From Rhodoplanes sp046000175 (GTDB taxonomy: Bacteria > Pseudomonadota > Alphaproteobacteria > Rhizobiales > Xanthobacteraceae): a DNA stretch of 64,000 bases. This document shows, one piece after another, positions 50,414 through 58,761 of the stretch; within the stretch, counting starts at the first letter, position 1, and every line of letters begins with the position of its first letter. Under the pieces are notes generated by a model. It was not told the origin of the DNA, did not search any database, and was given only the letters and a program-made list of their open reading frames with translations. Made by a program: the position numbers and the translations under genes. The stretch spans positions 1 to 64,000 of the forward strand of contig NZ_JBEOMB010000002.1 in the NCBI RefSeq assembly GCF_046000175.1, written 5' to 3'.

Positions 50414-51253
50414 ATGGCGCGCCGCCGGCTGCCCGAGGAACCGCTGTCCCGCTTCGCCGTCTGGTCGCGGCGGCTCGTCCTGTTCTCGCTCGCCGTGGTC
50501 CTGCTGGCGATCGTCATCGCCCGCGCCGGCCTGCTCGACACGCTGCCCGTGCTGGTCACGCTCGGCGCCGGCCTGGTGCTGGCCGTGCTCGGAATTCTCG
50601 TCGCCTTCGTCGCCTTCGGGGTGATCTGGCAGTCCGGGGCGCGCGGCTTCGGCCACGCCGTCACGGCGCTCGCGCTCGGCGCCGCGTTGATCGCCTACCC
50701 GTCCTACCTGGGATACAAGGCGAGCAAGCTGCCGATGATCGCCGACATCACCACCGACGCGCTCGACCCGCCGCGCTTCGAGGCGATCGCGCGGCTGCGC
50801 ACCCGACAGGCGAATCCGGTGCTCTATGCCGGGCTCTACACGGCCGAGCAGCAGCGCGCCATGTGGCCGGACATCGAGCCCCTGATGGTCAATGTTCCGC
50901 CCGAGGCCGCCTACGAGGCGACGATGGCGCTGGTGACCAAGCGCAAGTGGCGCGTCGTCAACGCCCGCAGCCCGCAGGCCGGGCGCCGCGACGGGTTCAT
51001 CGAGGCCGTGGCGCTGACGCCGATCATGGCGTTCCGCGACGACGTGGCGATCCGCATCCGTGCCGTCGGGCCGGGCAGCCGCATCGACATGCGCTCGGCC
51101 TCGCGCTACGGCCGCATCGATTTCGGCAGCAACGCCGCGCGGGTCCGCAGCCTGCTCGACGACATCGACGACGTGACGAGCGTGGTGAAGCCGGAACGGG
51201 CGCCGCCGAAGCCGGCCGCCCCCGCCAAGGGCGGTCAGTCGGCGAGGCGATAG
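50414..51253 (+). CDS. DUF1499-domain membrane protein
   Basis: A 279-residue protein with three N-terminal hydrophobic segments (about residues 20-40, 45-70 and 78-100) followed by a soluble domain. The soluble part has the DUF1499 pattern YPDIEPL-like MWPDIEPLMVNVPPEAAYEATMALV, KRKWRVVNA, and DDVAIRIRAVGPGSRIDMRSASRYGRIDFGSNAARVRSLLDDI. The family is common in Proteobacteria and has no known activity. The tail is Pro/Ala/Lys-rich. It overlaps the convergent MBL gene by 19 bp. Confidence 0.88.
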   Translation: MARRRLPEEPLSRFAVWSRRLVLFSLAVVLLAIVIARAGLLDTLPVLVTLGAGLVLAVLGILVAFVAFGVIWQSGARGFGHAVTALALGAALIAYPSYLGYKASKLPMIADITTDALDPPRFEAIARLRTRQANPVLYAGLYTAEQQRAMWPDIEPLMVNVPPEAAYEATMALVTKRKWRVVNARSPQAGRRDGFIEAVALTPIMAFRDDVAIRIRAVGPGSRIDMRSASRYGRIDFGSNAARVRSLLDDIDDVTSVVKPERAPPKPAAPAKGGQSARR

Positions 51254-52152
51254 GTGCCGGTCACCGAGGGCGTGCCCTCGGTCACGACGACGCCGCGCGC
51301 CGCCATGTCCTCGAGATGGGCCAGCACCGACAGGCCGGCGGCGCCGACGAGGCGCGGGTCGAGCCCGATATAGATCGCCCGCACCAGCGTCGGGATGTCG
51401 GCCGCGCCCTTCCTGAGACGGCCGAGGATCGAGGCCTCACGCCCTTCGCGATGGCGAATGTACTGGACGACGAAGTTCTGGGCGTCGCGCACCGCGCCGC
51501 CATGGCCGGGGAGGTACAGCGCCTCGCCGCGCCGCGCGAGCTTTCGCAGCGACTCCATGTAGTCGCTCATCGCGCCGTCGGGTGGCGCCACGACCGAGGT
51601 CGCCCACGCCATCACGTGATCGCCGGAGAGCAGGATCCCGGTGCCGCGCAGCGCGAAGGCGACGTGGTTCGCGGTGTGGCCGGGCGTCGTCACGGTCTCG
51701 ACCGAAAAGCCGCCCGCCGTGAGCGTGTCGCCGTCGGCCAGCACATGGTCGGGCCGGAAGTCGGTGTCGGCGCTGGCGTCCAGCCGCGGCGCCTCGCCGA
51801 CATTGATCGGCCGCGACGGCCGGTGCGGCCCCTCGGCGAAGATCGGCGCGCCGGTCGCCGCCTTCACGGCGGCGGCGGCGGGCGAGTGGTCGCGATGCGT
51901 GTGCGTGATCAGGATGTGGGTGACGGTCTCGCCCCGCACGGCGTCGAGCAGCGCCGCGACGTGGCGCGGATCGTCCGGCCCCGGATCGACGATCGCGACA
52001 TTGCCGCGGCCCAGGATGTAGCTCACCGTCCCCTTCCAGGTGAACGGGCTCGGGTTGTCGCACAAGAGCCGCCGCACTCCCGGCGCCACCTCCTCCACCT
52101 GCCCGGGCGGCAGGGCGAAGCTCTTGTCGAAGACGATTTCGTTGCTGCTCAT
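51235..52152 (-). CDS. MBL-fold metallohydrolase, LACTB2-like
   Basis: A 305-residue metallo-beta-lactamase-fold hydrolase. It has VAIVDPGPDDPRH, the zinc motif ITHTHRDHSPAAAAV near 102, the later His in TVTTPGHTANHVAF, Asp in LLSGDHVMAWATS and His in LYLPGHGGAV. A C-terminal winged-helix-like region (RLVGAAGLSVLAHLEDMAARGVV) is typical of the LACTB2/thioesterase-like group. Possible activities include hydrolysis of thioesters or RNA; none can be fixed. The ATG at 52152 begins MSSNEIVFDK. The end overlaps the DUF1499 gene. Confidence 0.88.
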   Translation of the reverse strand: MSSNEIVFDKSFALPPGQVEEVAPGVRRLLCDNPSPFTWKGTVSYILGRGNVAIVDPGPDDPRHVAALLDAVRGETVTHILITHTHRDHSPAAAAVKAATGAPIFAEGPHRPSRPINVGEAPRLDASADTDFRPDHVLADGDTLTAGGFSVETVTTPGHTANHVAFALRGTGILLSGDHVMAWATSVVAPPDGAMSDYMESLRKLARRGEALYLPGHGGAVRDAQNFVVQYIRHREGREASILGRLRKGAADIPTLVRAIYIGLDPRLVGAAGLSVLAHLEDMAARGVVVTEGTPSVTGTYRLAD

Positions 52153-52303
52153 CGGGGGCTGCTTTTCTGGAAGGTGGCGCCGCAGGAGGTAAGCCGTCGG
52201 GCGGCGGAAGCCAAGGGGCATTTCGGCCACCACGAGGCTGGGAAAACTCTGTCCGGCTCTGGCAGGATGTCGTGTGTCGTTTCCCACTGGTGACCGTAAC
52301 TGC

Positions 52304-53500
52304 ATGCCCCCGAAATCCTCCCTCCCCGCCGGCGCGGCGCTGGTGCTGGTCGCCGGCTTCGCGGTGCTGTTCGTCGGCGGCGGGGCGCGCTTCGCGATCG
52401 GGTTGACGCTCAAGGCGGTGGTCGACGATCTCGGCTGGGGGCGGTCCGAGCTCGGGCTCGCGGTGGCGCTGTTCCAGGTCGTGTCGGCCGTCTGCATGTT
52501 TCTCGCCGGCCGGCTGTCGGACCGGGCGAGCCCGCGCCTGGTGCTCGCCGGCGGACTGCTCGTCGCGGGGATCGGCATCGGCGCGATGAGCCTCGTCGCC
52601 GCGCCCTGGCACGCGCTGGTGCTGTACGGCGTCGTGTTCGCGGCCGGCAACGGCGCCGCTTCGCTGATCCCGGTGAGCGTGATGGTGACGCGCGCCTTCC
52701 CGGCCCGCGCCGGGCTCGCCAACGCCGCCGTGACGGCCGGCATGAGCCTCGGCCAGCTCGTGATGATCGCCGTGCTCGCCGCCGTGCTGGTGGCGATCGG
52801 CTGGCGCTCGGTGTTCGTCTGGCTCGGCGCCGCGCATCTGATCCTGCTGCCGCTGCTGCTCGGCGCGATCCGGGGCGGCGGCGCGGCGCGCGGCGAGGCG
52901 CACACGCGACGCGACGCGACCGGCCTGTCGATCCGGCAGGCGGCGCGCACCCGCGCGTTCTGGGCGCTGCTCGGCGTCTACGCGATCTGCGGCCTCGACG
53001 ACTTCTTCGTCTCCACCCATGTCGTCGCGCTGGCGCAGGACCGCGGGCTCGATGCGTATCTGGCCGGCAATCTGCTCGCCGTGATGGGGCTCACCGCGCT
53101 GATCGGCGTGATGGCGGCGGGTGCCTGGAGCGACCGGGCCGGCCCGTTGTGGCCGGCGACCGCGTCCTTCGTGGCACGGCTCGCGGTGTTCGGCCTGATC
53201 CTGATCGACCAGTCGCCCGTGTCGGTCGCGATCTTCGCGCTGGTGTTCGGCGCGACCTTCCTGGTGACGGCGCCGCTCACCGTGGTGTTCGTCAATCAGC
53301 ACTTCGGCAGCCGCCATCTCGGCGGGCTGACCGGTCTGATCACGATGGTGCATCACATCGCCGGCGGGCTCGGCGCCTATGTGGGCGCCGTCACGTTCGA
53401 CCGGCTCGGCGGCTACGACGCCGCCTTCGTGCTGATGCTCGGATCGAACGTCCTCGTGATGGCGCTGCTGCCGCTGCTGCGCCGGCCGCGCGGCGGATGA
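52304..53500 (+). CDS. MFS transporter
   Basis: A 398-residue major facilitator with about 12 membrane segments. Between helices 2 and 3 lies the MFS signature in GRLSDRASPRLVL, with its equivalent GAWSDRAGPLWP in the second half. The central loop is short and charged (RGEAHTRRDATG). The ATG at 52304 is preferred over a GTG at 52274. The pattern fits the monocarboxylate/YbfB-like group, but the substrate is unknown. It is followed by the promoter region of iclR and is not obviously part of that island. Confidence 0.9.
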   Translation: MPPKSSLPAGAALVLVAGFAVLFVGGGARFAIGLTLKAVVDDLGWGRSELGLAVALFQVVSAVCMFLAGRLSDRASPRLVLAGGLLVAGIGIGAMSLVAAPWHALVLYGVVFAAGNGAASLIPVSVMVTRAFPARAGLANAAVTAGMSLGQLVMIAVLAAVLVAIGWRSVFVWLGAAHLILLPLLLGAIRGGGAARGEAHTRRDATGLSIRQAARTRAFWALLGVYAICGLDDFFVSTHVVALAQDRGLDAYLAGNLLAVMGLTALIGVMAAGAWSDRAGPLWPATASFVARLAVFGLILIDQSPVSVAIFALVFGATFLVTAPLTVVFVNQHFGSRHLGGLTGLITMVHHIAGGLGAYVGAVTFDRLGGYDAAFVLMLGSNVLVMALLPLLRRPRGG

Positions 53501-53587
53501 CCGCGCCGACGCGCCGCTGAAGGGTGCTCACCCGGCGGCGACACCCCCGGATCAACCTCCCACTGTGTTGCGCGATCTGAAATTTGT

Positions 53588-53600
53588 TCGGATTCCGAAA
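53588..53600. promoter_or_regulatory. Candidate IclR operator, site 1
   Basis: TTCGGA-T-TCCGAA, a perfect 13-bp dyad in the 241-bp promoter region of the IclR gene. It shares 11 of 13 bases with site 2, exactly 120 bp downstream. Confidence 0.55.
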
Positions 53601-53707
53601 AACTTATCGCCTTCCGTATGATTGCGGATACAGGCGCAAAGGTGTCGGTCCGCCGTTGACACAATCGGCGACCGGTCATACTTTCTGCTCAACGAGGCGA
53701 AAATAAT

Positions 53708-53720
53708 TTCGCAGTCCGAA
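53708..53720. promoter_or_regulatory. Candidate IclR operator, site 2
   Basis: TTCGCAGTCCGAA, an imperfect form of site 1, flanked so that TTTCG and CGAAA are symmetric. It lies 22 bp before the iclR ATG and would overlap the transcription start or leader. Confidence 0.5.
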
Positions 53721-53741
53721 AGTGTCAAGAGGGAAATGACG

Positions 53742-54605
53742 ATGTCCCTTCCGAACGGCACCACGACGATGAGCCCCGCTCCGATGGGGATTCGCCGCCT
53801 CGATCCGAAAGAGGGCAAAAGCTCCGTCCAGTCGCTGGCCAAGGGCCTGCGCGTGCTGGAGGCGTTCAAGCCCGGCATCGACGAGATGACGCTGAGCGAG
53901 ATCGCCGCCGCGTCCGGGCTCGATGCCGGCACGACCTTCCGGATGCTCAACACCCTGGTGTCGGCCGGCTACGTCGTCCGCATCCCGGAGAGCCGGCGCT
54001 TCCGCCTGTCGCTGAAGGTGCTCGACCTCGGCTTCAACGCCATCGCCCACAAGGATCTGCGCGACATCGTGCGGCCGCTCTTGCAGACGCTGGTCGACGA
54101 GGTGAGCGAGGCGGCGAGCTTCGCCGTGCTGGAAGGCGGGGACGTTCTCTATATCGAGCGGGTGCGGGCTGGCTTCACACGACTGGGCGTCGACATCCGC
54201 ATCGGCACGACGATTCCCGCGGCCGTCACCTCGATCGGCCGCGCCATCCTGGCCTTCCTGCCCGAGAACCGGCTGGAGCGGGTGCTGGCGACGCCGCCGC
54301 GGCATCCGAGCCCGACCCTGAAGACTCCCGACCGCCCCACCCTCGACCCGCTGCTCGCCGCCCTGCGGCGCGACGGCTACGTGCTCGAGAAGTCGGTCAT
54401 CACCCCGGATCTGCGCCTGCTCGCAGTGCCGGTGATCGGCGCCGACGGCTGGGCGACCGGCGCCATCAGCGTCGTCGCCCCGTGGTCGCAATCCTCCGAC
54501 GAGGATCTGAAAGCCCGCGCGCTCGAGCCGATGCTCGCGACCGCGCACCACATCGCCCGCGCCCAGGAGGCGGTGGGCAGCACCAGTTCGGTCCCCGGCC
54601 TCTGA
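53742..54605 (+). CDS. IclR-family transcriptional regulator
   Basis: A 287-residue regulator. The N-terminal winged helix-turn-helix runs about residues 25-85 (VQSLAKGLRVLEAF, MTLSEIAAASGLDAGTTFRMLNTL, GYVVRIPESRRFRLSLKVLDLG). The C-terminal GAF-like effector domain has DVLYIERVRAGF, GTTIPAAVTSIGRAILAFLP and ISVVAPWS. The start at 53742 is set by GAGGG eight bases before it; an ATG at 53736 is equally in frame. It heads the catabolic island and probably represses the DapA-family, MFS and Bug genes downstream. Confidence 0.93.
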   Translation: MSLPNGTTTMSPAPMGIRRLDPKEGKSSVQSLAKGLRVLEAFKPGIDEMTLSEIAAASGLDAGTTFRMLNTLVSAGYVVRIPESRRFRLSLKVLDLGFNAIAHKDLRDIVRPLLQTLVDEVSEAASFAVLEGGDVLYIERVRAGFTRLGVDIRIGTTIPAAVTSIGRAILAFLPENRLERVLATPPRHPSPTLKTPDRPTLDPLLAALRRDGYVLEKSVITPDLRLLAVPVIGADGWATGAISVVAPWSQSSDEDLKARALEPMLATAHHIARAQEAVGSTSSVPGL

Positions 54606-54711
54606 GCCGAACCCGAAACGACGTCGCCGGCCGGCGCCGGCGTCGCCCCCCCGCGTCCCGCGTCACCTACCCCTTCGAATTTTCACCTGCCCCTTCAAAA
54701 AGGAGAACCAC

Positions 54712-55668
54712 ATGTCGACCAAGAACAAGCTCGATCTCAGGGGTCTCGTGCCCGCCCCCGTGACGCCGTTCACCCGTGACGGCGCCATCGATCACGCCGC
54801 CATCAAGCGCCTCGGCTCGTGGCTCGGCAGCTTCAAGGGCGTGAAGGGCCTCGTCGTGCTCGGCCATGCCGGCGAGGGCACGTTCCTCACCGCCGACGAG
54901 CAGGCCTCGGTGATCGAGAGCTTCGTCGCGTCGACCGACGGCCGCGTCCCGGTGATCGCCGGCATCACGCTGGAAGGCACCGGCGTCGCCGCCGCCGAGG
55001 CGAAGCGCGCCGTGAAGGCGGGCGCCAAGGCCGGCCTCCTCTATCCGTCGCACGGCTGGCTGCGCTTCGGCTATCAGAAGGGCGCCCCGCAGGACCGCTA
55101 CAAGGCCGTCTACGAGGAGTCCGGCCTGCCGCTGATCCTGTTCCAGTATCCGGACGCCACCAAGGCGACCTACAATCTCGACACCCTGATGGAGATCGCC
55201 GCGCAGCCGGGCGTCTTCGCGATGAAGAACGGCGTGCGCAACATGCGCCGCTGGGACACCGAGATCCCGGTGATCCGCAAGGCCCATCCGGACCTGCAGG
55301 TGCTCACCTGCCACGACGAGTATCTGCTGCACACGATGTTCGACGTCGACGGCGCGCTGGTCGGCTACGGCAACATCGCGCCGGAGCTGCTGATCGCCCT
55401 CATCGAGGCCGGCAAGGCGCAGGACTACGCCAAGGCGCGCGCCCTGCACGATCGCCTGCTGCCGGTGACCAAGGCGGTGTATCACCGCGGCTCGCACATG
55501 GAGGGCACGGTGGCGCTCAAGCACGCCCTCGTCACCCGCGGCATCCTCGACCATGCGACCGTGCGCACCCCGCTGCTGCCGCTGCCGGCCGGTGCCGATG
55601 TCGAGATCGCCGACGCGATGAAGTCGGCCGGTCTCGTCAGCGACCAGCCCGCCGCGATCGCGGCCTGA
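54712..55668 (+). CDS. DapA-family lyase (class I aldolase/dehydratase)
   Basis: A 318-residue TIM-barrel enzyme using a Schiff-base Lys. Motifs: VPAPVTPFTRDGAIDH, the GxxGE-like loop GHAGEGTFLTADEQ, IAGITLEGTG, the Tyr in LILFQYPDATKATYN and the catalytic Lys in GVFAMKNGV near 165. It is not lysine-pathway DapA: the loops differ and it sits between an IclR gene and a sugar-acid-type transporter. Likely roles are 2-keto-3-deoxy-acid aldolase or dehydratase. The substrate could be arabonate-, xylonate- or glucarate-derived, working after the IlvD/Edd dehydratase at 58762-60492. Confidence 0.88.
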   Translation: MSTKNKLDLRGLVPAPVTPFTRDGAIDHAAIKRLGSWLGSFKGVKGLVVLGHAGEGTFLTADEQASVIESFVASTDGRVPVIAGITLEGTGVAAAEAKRAVKAGAKAGLLYPSHGWLRFGYQKGAPQDRYKAVYEESGLPLILFQYPDATKATYNLDTLMEIAAQPGVFAMKNGVRNMRRWDTEIPVIRKAHPDLQVLTCHDEYLLHTMFDVDGALVGYGNIAPELLIALIEAGKAQDYAKARALHDRLLPVTKAVYHRGSHMEGTVALKHALVTRGILDHATVRTPLLPLPAGADVEIADAMKSAGLVSDQPAAIAA

Positions 55669-55816
55669 CGACGCCGGGCGTCGCCGGGCGACCGGCGGCG
55701 CCGCGCTCTCTTCCGCAACGCGACCATCCCGGGCGGCCCTATCGGCCGCCCGGACCTGGAGGCTCGTGCCCTTCGCACCCCCGAGCGGGCCGCCGTCGCG
55801 ACAACAGGGGTTTCCA

Positions 55817-57235
55817 ATGTCCGTCCAAGCCTACGCGGGCGCCGCACAAGCCGCGGCCACCAAGGCCGCCGCGCCCGCGGTCTCCCCCGAAGCGATCCAG
55901 ATGCTGGTCGCCCGGATCGAGCGTCTCCCGGTCTCCCGCCGGCTGATGCTGATCCGCGTCATCGTCGGAATCGCCACCTTCTTCGATGCCTACACGGTTC
56001 TCGCGATCGCCTTCGCGATGCCGGCGCTGGTCGGCGAATGGAAGCTGACGCCGTCGGAGGTCGGGTTCATCATCTCGGCCGGCTATGTCGGCCAGCTCTT
56101 CGGCGCCGTGTTCTTCGGTTGGCTCGCCGAGAGAATCGGACGCCTGCACGTCCTGATGTTCACGATCATCCTGTTCGTCGCCATGGACATCGGCTGCCTG
56201 TTCGCCTGGAGCGGCCTGTCGATGATGGTGTTCCGCTTCTTCCAGGGCATCGGCACGGGCGCCGAGGTTCCGGTCGCCAGCGCCTACATCAACGAGTTCA
56301 TCGGCGCCAAGAAGCGCGGCCGCTTCTTCCTGCTCTACGAGGTGATCTTCCCGATCGGCCTGATGTTCGCCGGCATGGTGGGCTACTTCCTGGTGCCGAT
56401 CTACGGCTGGAAGGCGATGTTCATCGTCGGCCTGGTCCCCTCGGTGCTGACCATCCCGCTGCGATGGCTGATGCCGGAATCGCCGCGCTGGCTCGCGTCG
56501 AAGGGCCGCATCGCGGAGGCCGAGAAGGTCGTCAAGATGCTCGAGAACGACGTCACCAAGCGGGGCGTCGCGCTGCCCGAGCCGGTGGTCCGCCCGATCG
56601 ACCCGAAGGCGACGGCGAAGTCCGACTGGCGTGAGCTGTTCAAGGGCATCTACCTGAAGCGCACCCTGACCATCTGGTCGCTGTGGGTCTGCGCCTACAT
56701 GATCAACAACGGCATGATCACGTGGCTTCCGACCCTCTACAAGAGCGTGTTCAAGCTGCCGCTGCAGACCGCGCTCGCCTACGGCTGGACCACCTCGGCG
56801 GTCGGCGTCATGGCCTCCATCGCCTGCGCCCTCCTGATCGACAAGGTCGGCCGTCGGCCCTGGTACATCGCCGCCTTCTTCCTGGCGACGATCCCGCTCC
56901 TGCTGCTGTCGTTCCTCGGCGGCACCTCGGCCGTGCAGGTGCTCGTGCTGGCGACCTGCGTCTACGCGATCCTGCAGACCATCGCCTTCTCGCTCTACCT
57001 CTACTCGGCCGAGCTCTATCCGACCCGCCTGCGGGCGATCGGCACCGGCATGGGCAGCGCCTGGCTGCGGGCGGGCTCGTCGATCGGCCCGTTGATGGTC
57101 GGCTTCCTGATGGCCGATTACGGCATCTCCTACGTGTTCGCGGCGTTCGCCGGGGTCGCGGTGCTCGGCGGGGTGGTCACCACGCTGATGGCCATCGAGA
57201 CCAAGGGCCGCGTGCTGGAAGAACTGTCTCCCTGA
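55817..57235 (+). CDS. MFS transporter, aromatic/sugar-acid symporter type
   Basis: A 472-residue 12-helix major facilitator. The N-terminal half contains RVIVGIATFFDAYTVLAIAFAMP and the conserved loop GWLAERIGRLHVLMFT. A second family motif, ESPRWLASKGRIAEAEKVV, marks the sugar-porter/organic-acid branch. The second half has LIDKVGRRPWYIAAF and LYSAELYPTRLRAIGTGMGSAWLRAGSSIGP. It lies 148 bp after the DapA-family gene on the same strand, and probably imports the island's substrate. A strong hairpin follows the stop. Confidence 0.92.
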   Translation: MSVQAYAGAAQAAATKAAAPAVSPEAIQMLVARIERLPVSRRLMLIRVIVGIATFFDAYTVLAIAFAMPALVGEWKLTPSEVGFIISAGYVGQLFGAVFFGWLAERIGRLHVLMFTIILFVAMDIGCLFAWSGLSMMVFRFFQGIGTGAEVPVASAYINEFIGAKKRGRFFLLYEVIFPIGLMFAGMVGYFLVPIYGWKAMFIVGLVPSVLTIPLRWLMPESPRWLASKGRIAEAEKVVKMLENDVTKRGVALPEPVVRPIDPKATAKSDWRELFKGIYLKRTLTIWSLWVCAYMINNGMITWLPTLYKSVFKLPLQTALAYGWTTSAVGVMASIACALLIDKVGRRPWYIAAFFLATIPLLLLSFLGGTSAVQVLVLATCVYAILQTIAFSLYLYSAELYPTRLRAIGTGMGSAWLRAGSSIGPLMVGFLMADYGISYVFAAFAGVAVLGGVVTTLMAIETKGRVLEELSP

Positions 57236-57248
57236 CCTGGGGCAACTC

Positions 57249-57280
57249 GGCCGGCCCGCGGTTTCGGGCCGGCCATTCTC
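57249..57280 (+). terminator. Hairpin terminator after the MFS gene
   Basis: A perfect 10-bp stem GGCCGGCCCG/CGGGCCGGCC with loop CGGTTT, then ATTCTC. The T content after it is moderate, so termination may be partial. Confidence 0.7.
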
Positions 57281-57284
57281 TCTT

Positions 57285-57390
57285 CGTTTTCGACTTGGCT
57301 TCCCGGACTCTTCCATCCGGACTTCTGGTTCTCGAGCTTCCGACCTTCGACTTCGACGTCTTCGGCCCTTCGGGCTCCGTCCACGCTTTG
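57285..57390 (+). other. Pyrimidine-rich spacer with repeated CTTC/GACTTC words
   Basis: A C+T-rich stretch on the plus strand with CTTC or CTTCG recurring every 6-14 bases (CGACTTGG, GGCTTCCC, CTCTTCC, GGACTTCTGG, GCTTCCGACC, TTCGACTTCGACG). It could be a Rho-loading (rut-like) region. No gene reads through it. Confidence 0.4.
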
Positions 57391-57512
57391 TAATGCGGCG
57401 CGCACCTCGCGCGCCGAACGCGTCTCGTCAACGCCGCTGCCGATCCGGTGGCGACGCCGGTCATCCGGGCGCTTTGCCCGCCTATCGCACGAGCAAGAAG
57501 AAGGACTGCACC

Positions 57513-58493
57513 ATGATTCATCGCCGGGACTTTCTGATCGCCACCACCGCGACTCTGGGGACGCTCGGCCTCGCGCCGGCTCTCGCGCAGACCGACGCGC
57601 TGCCCAAGCGCCCGATCCGCCTCGTCGTGCCGTTCGCGGCCGGCGGCGGCGTCGACGTGTTCGCCCGCCTGCTCGCCGAGAAGCTGAAGGAGAAGTACGG
57701 CCTGACGATCGTGGTGGAGAACCGCGGCGGGGCGAACGGCTCGATCGGTGGCTCGGCCGTGCGCTCGGCGGAGCCGGACGGCACCACGCTCCTGTTCTCG
57801 GCGATGACGCACACCATGGCCAAGCAGGTGATGAAGAGCCCGCCCTACGACCCGGTGACGGACTTCACGCCGATCGCCCGTGTCGGCGAGGCGCCGATGC
57901 TGCTCGTGATGGCGCCGGGCCTGCCGTTCAAGACCATCACCGAGGTGGTCGCCGACGCCAAGCAGCAGCCCGACAAGTGGACCTTCGCGACGGCCGCGCT
58001 CGGCGCGCCGGGTCATCTCGCCACGGTTCTGTTCAACAAGCTCGCCGGCATCAACCTGACGATCGCCCCCTATCGCGGCACCGCGCCGGGCCTCACCGAC
58101 GTCGCCGCCGGGCATGTGCAGCTGATGATCGACCCGGTGCTGGCGCTGCTGCCGATGGCGCGCGGCGGCAACGTCAAGGCGCTCGCCGTCACGTCGAAGA
58201 CCCGGGCCGGGCTCGCCCCCGAGATCCCGACCGCCGCGGAGAGCGGCATGCCGGGCCTCGAATACGCGACCTGGTACGGCGTGTGGGGCCCGAAGGGCAT
58301 GCCGCCCGCGACCGTGACGGCCCTCAACGCCGCCTGCAACGCCGCCATCAAGGACCTCGCCGCCTCGGGCAAGCTCGCCGAGTTCGGCATCGACCCGGTC
58401 AGCGGCACGCCGGAGGCGTTCGCCGACTTCATCGTCAAGGACGTGAAGCGCAACAGCGAGCTTCTGAAGTCGGTCAACTTCGAGCCGGTGTGA
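57513..58493 (+). CDS. TTT-family (Bug) periplasmic solute-binding protein
   Basis: A 326-residue periplasmic receptor. The signal peptide has a twin-arginine-like start (IHRRDFLIATTATLGTLG) and ends ALAQ. Body signatures: IRLVVPFAAGGGVDVFARLLA, IVVENRGGANGSIGG, PDGTTLLFS, LLVMAPGLPFKTITEVVADAKQQ and IAPYRGTAPGLTDVAAGHVQ. AAGGA precedes the ATG. It is in the same direction as the IclR-DapA-MFS genes, so it is probably the island's receptor. Confidence 0.9.
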   Translation: MIHRRDFLIATTATLGTLGLAPALAQTDALPKRPIRLVVPFAAGGGVDVFARLLAEKLKEKYGLTIVVENRGGANGSIGGSAVRSAEPDGTTLLFSAMTHTMAKQVMKSPPYDPVTDFTPIARVGEAPMLLVMAPGLPFKTITEVVADAKQQPDKWTFATAALGAPGHLATVLFNKLAGINLTIAPYRGTAPGLTDVAAGHVQLMIDPVLALLPMARGGNVKALAVTSKTRAGLAPEIPTAAESGMPGLEYATWYGVWGPKGMPPATVTALNAACNAAIKDLAASGKLAEFGIDPVSGTPEAFADFIVKDVKRNSELLKSVNFEPV

Positions 58494-58529
58494 GAGCGGC
58501 CCTCGTCGACGACGACTCACGTCTTTCGT

Positions 58530-58613
58530 CATGGCCGGGCTCGTCCCGGCCATCCACGATCTTGTCCTTCCGAGCTTTCAACTCGTCATGCCCGTGACGA
58601 GCGCGGGCATGAC
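58530..58613. repeat. Interspersed palindromic repeat, family E
   Basis: CGTCATGGCCGGGCTCGTCC and CGGCCATCCACGATCTTG, then CTCGTCATGCCCGTGACG and GCGCGGGCATGACG. Second copy of the 33298 element. Confidence 0.85.
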
Positions 58614-58649
58614 GAGCTCCCGGTTCTGAGCGCCGGCATCATGTGCTCG

Positions 58650-58752
58650 GTCATTCCGGGGCGGCGCACAGCGCCGAACCCGGAATCCAGCCGAGCGTTC
58701 GGAGTTCGTCGCTGGATGCCGGGTTCGCTGCTGCGCAGCGCCCCGGCATGAC
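58650..58752. repeat. Interspersed palindromic repeat, family A
   Basis: GTCATTCCGGGGCGGCG, GAACCCGGAATCCAGC, then GCTGGATGCCGGGTTCGCTG and GCGCCCCGGCATGAC. It separates the convergent Bug and IlvD-type genes. Confidence 0.88.
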
Positions 58753-58761
58753 CACAAGCCC

